This document shows positions 17,267 through 24,945 of a stretch of DNA of 64,000 nt, one piece after another. The notes beneath the pieces were generated by a model. It saw only the letters and a program-made list of their open reading frames with translations. It ran no database searches and was not told the DNA's origin. The position numbers and the translations under genes were made by a program. The stretch covers positions 1,587,001 through 1,651,000 of the forward strand of contig CP065014.1 of the NCBI GenBank assembly GCA_016700335.1, in the 5' to 3' direction. Position 1 is the stretch's first letter. Each line of letters opens with the position of its first letter. Origin of the DNA: Chlorobiota bacterium (lineage in GTDB: Bacteria > Bacteroidota > Ignavibacteria > OLB7).

Positions 17267-18730
17267 ATGTTGAAAATATTTAATTCATTATCCAAAGAAA
17301 AAGAGGAGTTCATTCCGATTAATAAAGATTTAATAAGGTTGTATAGATGTGGACCTACAGTTCAAGGTAAAATGCATATTGGTCATGCAAAAACATATGT
17401 AGCATTTGATGTTGTTAGAAGATTTTTAATTCATTTATATGGAAAAAGTAATGTTCTTTATGTAATGAATATTACTGATGTTGGTCATTTAGCAGGCGAT
17501 TCTGATGATGGAGAGGATAAACTTGAAGGACAAGCTTTGAAAGAAAATATATCACCCTTTGAAGTTGCTGCAAAATATGAGGAATTGTTTTTAAATGATA
17601 TGGACAAGTTGAATATTATGAAACCAGATAGATTACCACATGCTTCTCAATTTGTTAGACAACAAATTGAAATGATAGAAATACTGATTTCAAAAAATTA
17701 TGCTTATAAAGTTGATAGTGGATCTGTTTATTTTGATATAACAAATTATGAAATCAATAAACCATTTAATGGTAGTTTACCATATGGTTCATTATCAAGA
17801 AGATTGAAAGACGATCAGATTAATTCTGGTAGAATTGAAGTTAGATCTGAGAAAAAAGATACAAGAGATTTTGCTTTATGGAAAGGTGCAACTAAAGAAG
17901 AACATTTTATGCTTTGGCTTTCACCTTGGGGCTGGGGTTATCCTGGGTGGCATATTGAATGTTCAGCAATGTCTAAATTTTATTTAGGAGACACATTCGA
18001 TATTCATATTGGTGGTTTAGATAATCAATTCCCTCATCATGAATGCGAGATTGCACAGTCTCAAGCTGCAAATGGTAAACCATTTGTAAACTATTGGATG
18101 CATAATAATATGTTAAATAATAGTGGACAAAAAATGAGCAAAAGTTTGGGTAACATGACTGATATGGATGATTTATATAAACTTATTGATCCGATTGCAA
18201 TACGTTTTTTTCTTATTCAAAGTCATTATAGATCTCAATCAGAATATAGCTTTGAAGCTCTTGAAGCTTCACAAAAAGGTTTATTGAAACTTAAGAATGT
18301 ATTAGTAAGATTAAAATATTTGGTTGGTGAAGTTTCTGAAGTTGATTTTAATGACTTAGATTTTATTAAAGAATTTATTGAATTTATGAATGATGATTTC
18401 AATACTCCTAATGCAATAGCATCTCTTTTTAAAGGAATAACAGATCTTCATAAATTGTTAGATCAAAAAAAAATAGATATTGATTTACTTAAAAAATACT
18501 ATTCTGGATTTAAATTTTCTTTTGGGGATATTTTAGGACTAGATATTTTCAATTCCATAAAGATTGAAAGTGATGTAACTGAAAAACTAATGAAATTAAT
18601 TTTTGATATTAGAAAAACTGCAAAAGTGAATAAAGACTATTCTACAAGTGACTTAATACGTGATGAGTTGAAGAATGCTGGTATTGATATTCAAGATACT
18701 AAAGATGGTCCAAGATGGAATATAAATTAA
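17267..18730 (+). CDS. cysS: Cysteinyl-tRNA synthetase
   Basis: Class I aminoacyl-tRNA synthetase charging tRNA-Cys. The 487 residues show RCGPTVQGKMHIGHAKT (HIGH motif and first Cys zinc ligand), GWGYPGWHIECSAMS and HHECEIAQSQA with the further zinc ligands, KMSKSLGN, and a C-terminal anticodon-binding helix bundle ending DTKDGPRW. Length and motif order are standard. The next gene follows about 60 bases later on the same strand. Confidence 0.97.
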   Translation: MLKIFNSLSKEKEEFIPINKDLIRLYRCGPTVQGKMHIGHAKTYVAFDVVRRFLIHLYGKSNVLYVMNITDVGHLAGDSDDGEDKLEGQALKENISPFEVAAKYEELFLNDMDKLNIMKPDRLPHASQFVRQQIEMIEILISKNYAYKVDSGSVYFDITNYEINKPFNGSLPYGSLSRRLKDDQINSGRIEVRSEKKDTRDFALWKGATKEEHFMLWLSPWGWGYPGWHIECSAMSKFYLGDTFDIHIGGLDNQFPHHECEIAQSQAANGKPFVNYWMHNNMLNNSGQKMSKSLGNMTDMDDLYKLIDPIAIRFFLIQSHYRSQSEYSFEALEASQKGLLKLKNVLVRLKYLVGEVSEVDFNDLDFIKEFIEFMNDDFNTPNAIASLFKGITDLHKLLDQKKIDIDLLKKYYSGFKFSFGDILGLDIFNSIKIESDVTEKLMKLIFDIRKTAKVNKDYSTSDLIRDELKNAGIDIQDTKDGPRWNIN

Positions 18731-18808
18731 TTAGTAACATATTCAGACTAACAGAGTTTAAAGATTCATATTCTAATTTAAAACTACTAATTGAAAACAA
18801 ATTATTTT

Positions 18809-19726
18809 ATGAAGAATTTTTATTTCCTATCAGTAATTTTATTCTCGACTTTCCTTTCAGCTTCTTGCCAAAAAAACGAAGATTTTAATAAGGATAGAGA
18901 AAATAATATTCCAAATATTGGTGGTATTTCAAATGCAAAGCAAGTTGAAGCCAACATGCAAAGTCCTGGAAATGTTGTTGGTGATATACAAAAATTGAAT
19001 CAAGAACATGATTTTAACAAAGTTAATTCTTCAGTAGACTCTGTTTCAAAAAAAATTATTAGATCTGGTAGGTTTACTATTCAAGTTGAATCAATTGATA
19101 CAGCCGAACATGCTATTACTAAAGAGTTAAATATCATAGGTGGATACATTTCAACATCAAATAGAACTGGCTCAAAAGTAACATCAAGAAGTATTGAGTT
19201 AACAATACGATTCCCATCAATTAAATTTGATACATTTGTAACATCACTAAAAAAATTCGGTAAAATAGAAAATGAGAATATTTCAACTGAAGAAGTTACT
19301 TCAGAATTTATTGATGTAACTGCAAGAATAAAAACTCAGATTGAATTAGAAGATAGAATTAAAAAGTTACTTGAAACAAAAACAGCCAAACTTGAAGACT
19401 TAGTTCAAATTGAAAGCAAACTTGCCGAAGTTAGAGGTCAAATTGAATCTTATCAAGGTAGATTAAATTATTTAAATAATCAAGTAAATTATTCTACTGT
19501 TGTTCTATCAATTCAAGAATCTGGCTCATTAGCTGATAATGATAATTTTACTTTTTTTGGTAAAATGTCAAATTCTTTTAAAGAAGGTTTTAATGGTTTG
19601 GTTAATGTTATTGGTTTTTTAATTATAGCAATTATTTCATTATTACCTGTTTTCTTAATTGTTTGGTTGATTATCAAATTCACAAAAAAATATTATCTTT
19701 CTAAAAAAAATAATTCAACTAAGTAA
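18809..19726 (+). CDS. DUF4349 lipoprotein with C-terminal membrane segment
   Basis: A 305-residue predicted lipoprotein: a hydrophobic signal ends in SASC-QKN, so the ATG next to it is preferred over the TTG 18 bases upstream. The DUF4349 signature covers residues about 75-245: IIRSGRFTIQV, NIIGGYISTSNRTG, RSIELTIRFPS, EEVTSEFIDVTARI, and a long coiled coil with LVQIESKLAEVRGQIE. NNQVNYSTVVLSI completes it. One strong C-terminal transmembrane helix follows (VIGFLIIAIISLLPVFLIVW) plus a basic tail. Function is unknown; members are envelope proteins. It lies between cysS and lysA. Confidence 0.85.
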   Translation: MKNFYFLSVILFSTFLSASCQKNEDFNKDRENNIPNIGGISNAKQVEANMQSPGNVVGDIQKLNQEHDFNKVNSSVDSVSKKIIRSGRFTIQVESIDTAEHAITKELNIIGGYISTSNRTGSKVTSRSIELTIRFPSIKFDTFVTSLKKFGKIENENISTEEVTSEFIDVTARIKTQIELEDRIKKLLETKTAKLEDLVQIESKLAEVRGQIESYQGRLNYLNNQVNYSTVVLSIQESGSLADNDNFTFFGKMSNSFKEGFNGLVNVIGFLIIAIISLLPVFLIVWLIIKFTKKYYLSKKNNSTK

Positions 19727-19770
19727 TTAGATAAATTTTGCGTATAAATTTTAATATTCAGTTTTAAATT

Positions 19771-20991
19771 ATGTCAACTAACGAATTAACAATAGGAGGT
19801 ATTTCCAGTAGAGCTCTCGTTGAAAAATATGGTAGCCCATTATATGTCTATGATAGTGAAATTATAACTAGGCAATTTAAAAGACTTACAGATTCGTTTT
19901 CAAAATGTAAAACCAAATTTTATTATGCATGTAAAGCAAATAGCAATCCATATATCATTAAATTCATTCATGGTCTAGGAGCATGTATTGATGCGGTATC
20001 AGCAAATGAGGTTGAACTTGCTATTAAATGTGGAGTTCCTGTAAAGGACATTTTATATACACCAAATTGTGTTGCATTTAGTGAAATTGAGGAAATTGTA
20101 AACAAAGATGTAATTGTAAATATTGATAACTTATCAGTTTTAGAACATTTTGGACAAACTTTTGGAAATTCGCAACCTTGTGCAATTAGAATTAATCCCC
20201 ACATTTTAGCTGGTGGAAATTCACATATTCAAACTGGACATATAGATTCAAAATTTGGAATCTCGATTCATCAATTAAGACATATTTTAAGAATAGTTAA
20301 TGCATATAATATTAAAGTTACTGGTTTACACATGCATACTGGATCTGATATTGTTGATGCAAGAACATTTACTGAAGGAGCGGATATTCTTTTTTCATTA
20401 GCAATAAATTTCAAAGAATTAGATTTTATTGATTTTGGAAGCGGCTTTAAAGTACCATATAAAGCAGATGACCTTTCAACTGATATTGAAAATATAGGAG
20501 AAGAAATTTGTGGAAAATTTAATGATTTTTGTATCGAATATGGAAAGGAACTTGAACTTAGATTTGAGCCAGGTAAGTATCTAGTTAGCGAATCTGGTTT
20601 TTTATTAGTTACTGTAACTGTTGTAAAACAAACTCCATCTTGCGTATTTTTAGGAACTGATTCTGGTTTGCATCATTTGATTAGACCTATGTTATATGAT
20701 TCTTATCATTCAATTATTAATGCTGATAAGCTTGACGGGGTACAAAGAGTTTACTCTGTAGTTGGATGTATTTGTGAAACTGATACCTTTGGTACTGATA
20801 GAAAAATAACTGAAACGAATGAAGGTGATATATTAGCAATTAAAAATGCTGGAGCATACTGCTTTTCTATGTCAAGTAATTACAACATGAGGTCAAAACC
20901 AGCAGAAGTTTTTATATTACATGGAGAAGATATATTAATTAGAAAAAGAGAATCTATTGATGATATTTTATTAGGATGTGTTAATTATTAA
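19771..20991 (+). CDS. lysA: Diaminopimelate decarboxylase
   Basis: PLP enzyme removing CO2 from meso-diaminopimelate to give L-lysine. The 406 residues include PLP Lys55 in YYACKANSNP, GLHMHTGSDI, IDFGSGFKVPY (phosphate loop), FEPGKYLVSESG, CICETDTFG with the catalytic Cys, and GAYCFSMSSNYN. Alanine racemase-like barrel and C-terminal beta domain are of normal size. A strong bidirectional terminator follows the stop. Confidence 0.96.
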   Translation: MSTNELTIGGISSRALVEKYGSPLYVYDSEIITRQFKRLTDSFSKCKTKFYYACKANSNPYIIKFIHGLGACIDAVSANEVELAIKCGVPVKDILYTPNCVAFSEIEEIVNKDVIVNIDNLSVLEHFGQTFGNSQPCAIRINPHILAGGNSHIQTGHIDSKFGISIHQLRHILRIVNAYNIKVTGLHMHTGSDIVDARTFTEGADILFSLAINFKELDFIDFGSGFKVPYKADDLSTDIENIGEEICGKFNDFCIEYGKELELRFEPGKYLVSESGFLLVTVTVVKQTPSCVFLGTDSGLHHLIRPMLYDSYHSIINADKLDGVQRVYSVVGCICETDTFGTDRKITETNEGDILAIKNAGAYCFSMSSNYNMRSKPAEVFILHGEDILIRKRESIDDILLGCVNY

Positions 20992-21022
20992 ATCTATTTG
21001 TATAAGAATATTTATTATTATA

Positions 21023-21054
21023 AAAAAAGCTAGCAATTAATTGCTAGCTTTTTT
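21023..21054. terminator. Bidirectional intrinsic terminator between lysA and tRNA-Leu
   Basis: A perfect 16-bp inverted repeat: A6 then GCTAGCAATT meets AATTGCTAGC then T6. It can form a hairpin with A/T tracts on both sides, so it should stop transcription from lysA (+) and from the tRNA (-). Confidence 0.85.
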
Positions 21055-21056
21055 AG

Positions 21057-21141
21057 TACAGAAGGCGGGGGTCGAACCCGCACGAGTGTTAAGCTCACTG
21101 GATTTTGAGTCCAGCGCGTCTGCCAGTTCCGCCACTTCTGC
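21057..21141 (-). tRNA. tRNA-Leu (anticodon CAA)
   Basis: Reverse complement folds as a class II tRNA: acceptor GCAGAAG pairs with CTTCTGT (one G-U), the anticodon stem CTGGA/TCCAG holds the loop CTCAAAA with anticodon CAA, a long variable arm (TGAGCTTAACACTCG) marks Leu, and the T-loop is GTTCGACCC-like. The discriminator is A and CCA is not encoded. Confidence 0.95.
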
Positions 21142-21725
21142 ATAGAAAATTAAAAATGGTCAATAACCTAAATTTTAAATAGCAAAGATAACAAAGTATA
21201 TCAATTTTATAAACAATTTTTTACAGCATTTAATTATAGATTATTTTTACTTACAAATTATTATTATTTAAAAACTAAACTTAAAAAACTACTTTTACAA
21301 TTTATTGTTATTTATGAAGTTATTAATTTATAGTACTTAAATTTTATTTAAAATTTACTATTTTATTTACAAAAATTTATTAATTTAGTTAATTATTTTA
21401 CATTTAAAGGCTACTAGTTTTTTCATTCCTAATTGTCCACATAATATGCTTATTATCAATAATACTTTTGCAATTGTAAATAATATATTTTATTAGCAAT
21501 ATCAATTTTCTAAAATTCGATTCAATTATTATTTTGTTCCAGATAATTCAAGTAATTGATTTCAAGTTTAGTTTCACAAGTTTGTTGAAGAGAATATTTA
21601 AGTGGCGAAATAAAATTTAATTTGAAATGAAAGCATGACAAATGTAATGAAAAAATAATTACAATATTCATTCAATAATCGTTCTGGATTTGTTGTCTAA
21701 TGCTTAGATTTGTAACAGCATTAGA
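21142..21725. other. Long AT-rich non-coding gap upstream of the accessory island
   Basis: About 580 bases with no credible gene on either strand. It is extremely A+T-rich with many stop codons. The only organised part is at its right end: a TAGATTTG box inside an inverted repeat (21696-21725), annotated separately. No insertion-sequence ends or CRISPR-like repeats were seen. Confidence 0.6.
21696..21725 (+). promoter_or_regulatory. Inverted repeat enclosing a TAnnTTTG promoter box
   Basis: Arms TCTAATGCT and AGCATTAGA are perfect 9-base complements around a 12-base centre that contains TAGATTTG (21705-21712), matching the Bacteroidota -7 consensus. An upstream TTTG at 21689 is spaced shorter than usual. 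It could be an operator overlapping the promoter of the 21988-24675 gene pair. If so, the transcript would have a leader of about 270 nt. Confidence 0.4.
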
Positions 21726-21789
21726 ATGGTAAGATTGTTTCATATTATTTTTATTTATGGTAAAACAAAAATAATCAATTTTGCCTACA

Positions 21790-21841
21790 CACTCCTAGTG
21801 TCAAAGTTTTGGTATGACCAAAAAAATAATCACAAGGAGTG
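21790..21841 (+). promoter_or_regulatory. Compound hairpin in the leader of the island genes
   Basis: Outer arms CACTCCTAGTG and CACAAGGAGTG pair at 10 of 11 positions. A second, inner hairpin TTTTGGT-ATG-ACCAAAA is perfect over 7 bp. The nested layout resembles a structured 5' leader or a small palindromic element rather than a simple terminator, because no T-tract follows the outer arm. No known riboswitch class was recognised. Confidence 0.45.
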
Positions 21842-21953
21842 CCCTATTGCTAATAACAACCTTGTGAAACTAAACACGTATTTACTAACCTTTAACAGAA
21901 AAAGAAAAATGATTTACAAATCTTTTCTAGACTTTACCAAAAGCCACCAAACC

Positions 21954-21978
21954 AGAACCACGAAAGCGTATCGGTTCT
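21954..21978 (+). promoter_or_regulatory. Small hairpin just before the island's first gene
   Basis: AGAACC (21954-21959) pairs with GGTTCT (21973-21978) across a 13-base loop, ending 9 bases before the ATG at 21988. It would place the start codon immediately after a stem. Functional meaning is speculative. Confidence 0.25.
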
Positions 21979-21987
21979 CAAAACCTT

Positions 21988-23184
21988 ATGTATCAGAGCG
22001 TCAGAGCGTCAGAGCGTCAGAGCTATTGTAAACAAATTTTATTAAAAACATTTTTAGTAATGATAACAATGTATGTCCTGTATGGATTTACTGAGAACCC
22101 AAATTCAGTAAAACTCAAGCACAGAGGGGGTGGTATGCAATGTGATTCATTGCCGGGTGATGGTTTCCCTATGGTAGATTGCGGGCAAGCAATTGATAGC
22201 TTGGTAACATGTCTAGCATTTAAACACATTAAACTACTCAAATCATTCACAATACCGGGTTTTAGTTGCCCACTCTTCGCAAGTGCGAGTGTTAGAACCT
22301 GCACAAGGAAAGTTAATGTAAATGGTATAACAACAACAATAACTGAAGAGCAGGTATTTATTGATAGCATATACATATCAATGCATGCGCCGGATAGCTG
22401 CAAAACATTAACAAACTATTTAGATACACTATATAAACGTCGCGGACGAGGAGTAGTGGAGATTTCACCGGGAGTAATAGTAGGTAACACACAATTAGCA
22501 ACAGATACATTAGGCTCATTCTATAAAATGTTAAGGGATAGTGCTTTTATCAATTTTGCAAGAGGAAGAATGAGAGATAGATATTTTGATTCAACTTCAA
22601 AGACCCAGATTCCTGCAAAGTGCGATACGAATGACCCGAACTGTGATAGATGTGCAAATTATTATAGGAATATACAAGGTTATTGTATGGCAGGAGATAC
22701 CATTAAAAAACCGATATTAATACCAACTGTGTGGGGAGATTCTATTAAGTTTGTTGTGCCTGGAACTGTTTATCCAATAATTACTTCAAAGTATACCTTA
22801 ACAGTAGATACAAGTACAAAGTATGTATCAGTAATACCAGTGATATTCATGGATACAATCAAAGTGGTTTATCCAATAATAAGTTATCGGACTTGTACTC
22901 CTACTTGTTGTCCATCATTATACAAGATGTGTTTTATAGATGCGGAAAGAGACAAAGTAACAGGTGTTCAGGGTCATTTAAGGGTAACGAAAGTAAATCT
23001 ACCCAAGCCATCAAGACCAATAGGTAACCAAGCGTGTAGCTATATGAGGGATCCTAATAATCCATGGGAAGTGTCATATCCACCACTAAAAGATTGTTAT
23101 GAGTTCTGCACAACAGATACCACATTGCCACAGATAAACATAAAAGGCTTACCAACATTACCAAAACAACAAAGAGTAAAATAG
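21988..23184 (+). CDS. Cys-rich putative secreted protein of unknown function
   Basis: 398 residues; I do not recognise a family. The N-terminus has a hydrophobic segment (ILLKTFLVMITMYVLYG) that can act as a signal peptide, followed by more than twenty Cys spread over the protein, including CDTNDPNCDRC, TCTPTCCPSLYKMC and DCYEFC, suggesting disulphides outside the cytoplasm. No T9SS tail is present. An alternative ATG at 22060 would leave the octanucleotide repeat in the leader. G+C content and codon choice are visibly different from the flanking genes. It is followed after 3 bases by a T9SS cargo gene, so the two form an operon. Confidence 0.65.
   Translation: MYQSVRASERQSYCKQILLKTFLVMITMYVLYGFTENPNSVKLKHRGGGMQCDSLPGDGFPMVDCGQAIDSLVTCLAFKHIKLLKSFTIPGFSCPLFASASVRTCTRKVNVNGITTTITEEQVFIDSIYISMHAPDSCKTLTNYLDTLYKRRGRGVVEISPGVIVGNTQLATDTLGSFYKMLRDSAFINFARGRMRDRYFDSTSKTQIPAKCDTNDPNCDRCANYYRNIQGYCMAGDTIKKPILIPTVWGDSIKFVVPGTVYPIITSKYTLTVDTSTKYVSVIPVIFMDTIKVVYPIISYRTCTPTCCPSLYKMCFIDAERDKVTGVQGHLRVTKVNLPKPSRPIGNQACSYMRDPNNPWEVSYPPLKDCYEFCTTDTTLPQINIKGLPTLPKQQRVK
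21993..22023 (+). repeat. Octanucleotide tandem repeat (TCAGAGCG) at the start of the island's first gene
   Basis: Three full copies of TCAGAGCG plus a fourth lacking only its last base. The unit is not a multiple of three, and the repeat lies just after the ATG at 21988, so a change in copy number would shift the frame, as in phase-variable simple-sequence loci. Confidence 0.85.
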
Positions 23185-23187
23185 AGT

Positions 23188-24675
23188 ATGAAAAATCATA
23201 AAAAATTAATTTTGCTGTTTATGCTTCTTGAAAGTTGCTTGTGTGTGAATAAATGTAATGGGCAAAAGATTTTATGGGAGAAACATTATATAGCAGATAC
23301 TACAGACCTAATGCCATGGGATATGATAGAAACCGAAGATGGGCAGATTGCTATATTAAAAGTTATCTATGGTGCTTTACAAGGCTTATTGGTATTAGAT
23401 AAGAATGGGGATTCGATGTACACAAAAGAGTTTCCAGTAAAGTATCATCCATCGGCATCGCATATAGATATGTATGTAACGGGCTGGCGTATAAATGAAA
23501 CATTTGATAACAATTTGGTGGTAACGGGTATAATAACAAACTTAGGTTTTGATAATAGTGGATATATCTATTACAGGAAGATGAAAAAAGGAGATGGTGA
23601 GTTAATAAGTGATCTGTGGTATCTGCCAGGCTACCCAGCCGGGCATGATAGGTTCGCCTCTGAATACGTCAGTGGGGTTTATGGACCAAGTTGTGTGTAT
23701 AATAAGTTTTCAAATACATTTTCATTTTTCTGTGGCTACGATGCAGAGTTTACCAAAAGTGATTCAACGGGGAAGATATTAACCAGAGTTCTCCATGATG
23801 AGTTACAGGAGAAAGATAAACTTATTTATACGGGTAACCTAATACTAACCAAAGATGGAGGATATATGGGAACATGCTATTATGTTTTCAGAGATGTTTA
23901 TCAAACTCCAGCAGACATTCCAATAATAGTTCGGTTAGATAGTGTAGGTAAATTATTATGGAAGACGACCATTTATGATTCAAATTATCATTTTAATTGT
24001 TGTGATATAAAAGAGACAAAAGATGGTGGCTGTATAGCATTGGTCTGCCATAATGTAATGAAGAACTATTATTTGTATAAATTAAATAAGGTGGGTGAAA
24101 TAGAATGGCATAAGGAGTATACTCCCAATAGGGGCTATAGGTTATTTTTGAACACGGTAATAGAGGATAAAAATGGTGGCTATACGATAAGTTACAAAGG
24201 GAAGGATAGCATAAATTACAGATATTTTATAGATAAAGTAAGCCAATCAGGGAAAGAGGAATGGAGTTATGAATTAGATACAATGCGAAGTGATTATTTT
24301 GGTTATAGTTTTATTCAGCTTAAAGATGGGAACTATTTGTTAGCAGGAGAAAAAGAGAAAGGTCATTTGTATGTAGCAAAAATAGAGCCATTAAAGTTAG
24401 GAGTTGAAGAAGAAAATAAATTGGTAACTATAGGAGGTATCAATTTAAAGAATGATAGAATAGAGTTTGAATTAGGAAAGTCGGGAGATGTGGAGATAGA
24501 AATTTCAAATTCAATTGGAGAAAGGATTAAGAGTTATAGGTTTGAGAAGATGAAAGTGGGTAAGCAGGAGTTCAAATTGAATCTGAATGAGTTTACATCA
24601 GGAGTGTATTTAGTTCGTATTAGGTCTGAATTAAGTGGTAATTGGAGCGTTGGAAAGTTTATGTTAAAAAAGTAA
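23188..24675 (+). CDS. T9SS-sorted protein with delta-60/PQQ-like repeat architecture
   Basis: 495 residues with a signal sequence (KKLILLFMLLESCLC). The body consists of repeated segments such as LTKDGGYMGTCYY, ETKDGGCIALVC, EDKNGGYTISYKG and QLKDGNYLLAGE, a beta-propeller-like pattern seen in many Bacteroidota secreted proteins. The last roughly 80 residues form a type A sorting domain (VEIEISNSIGERI, LNEFTSGVYLVRI, KFMLKK end), which directs export through the type IX system. No catalytic site is evident. It shares the atypical composition of the gene before it and ends at a strong terminator. Confidence 0.8.
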   Translation: MKNHKKLILLFMLLESCLCVNKCNGQKILWEKHYIADTTDLMPWDMIETEDGQIAILKVIYGALQGLLVLDKNGDSMYTKEFPVKYHPSASHIDMYVTGWRINETFDNNLVVTGIITNLGFDNSGYIYYRKMKKGDGELISDLWYLPGYPAGHDRFASEYVSGVYGPSCVYNKFSNTFSFFCGYDAEFTKSDSTGKILTRVLHDELQEKDKLIYTGNLILTKDGGYMGTCYYVFRDVYQTPADIPIIVRLDSVGKLLWKTTIYDSNYHFNCCDIKETKDGGCIALVCHNVMKNYYLYKLNKVGEIEWHKEYTPNRGYRLFLNTVIEDKNGGYTISYKGKDSINYRYFIDKVSQSGKEEWSYELDTMRSDYFGYSFIQLKDGNYLLAGEKEKGHLYVAKIEPLKLGVEEENKLVTIGGINLKNDRIEFELGKSGDVEIEISNSIGERIKSYRFEKMKVGKQEFKLNLNEFTSGVYLVRIRSELSGNWSVGKFMLKK

Positions 24676-24683
24676 AAAGAATT

Positions 24684-24720
24684 AAGAACAAAGGGGCTTT
24701 TGCTGCCTCTTTGTTCTTTT
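24684..24720 (+). terminator. Intrinsic terminator after the island operon
   Basis: A 14-bp stem (AAGAACAAAGGGGC with GCCTCTTTGTTCTT, one G-T wobble), 7-base loop and a run of T. It begins 8 bases after the stop of the T9SS protein gene. Confidence 0.9.
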
Positions 24721-24945
24721 CAATATTACAGGATAGCGAATAATAGCAATTACAAAAATATAGAACTGTCTGGTTAAAATACTTTGTAACATTATAGGCA
24801 GAAGATATATTTCGACTTCAGTCAATATGAAACTTGACAATTTCAAAATAAACTTAGTTTGAATGTTTTAACTTATTTATAGTTTTTTGACTTTTGAATA
24901 TTTTATTTCTAGTTATTCTTTTTTTCAACTAAATCATTTGAAATT

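Noticed and set aside
21057..21141. tRNA-Leu as an integration site for the neighbouring island
   Set aside because: The island is on the 5' side of the tRNA and no duplicated tRNA 3' end or integrase was seen.
21726..22031. A 101-residue frame beginning right after the promoter palindrome and reading into the octanucleotide repeat
   Set aside because: Its composition looks random, there is no recognisable domain and it crosses the hairpins of the leader. It is useful only as the alternative frame that a repeat-number change would open; I do not call it a gene.
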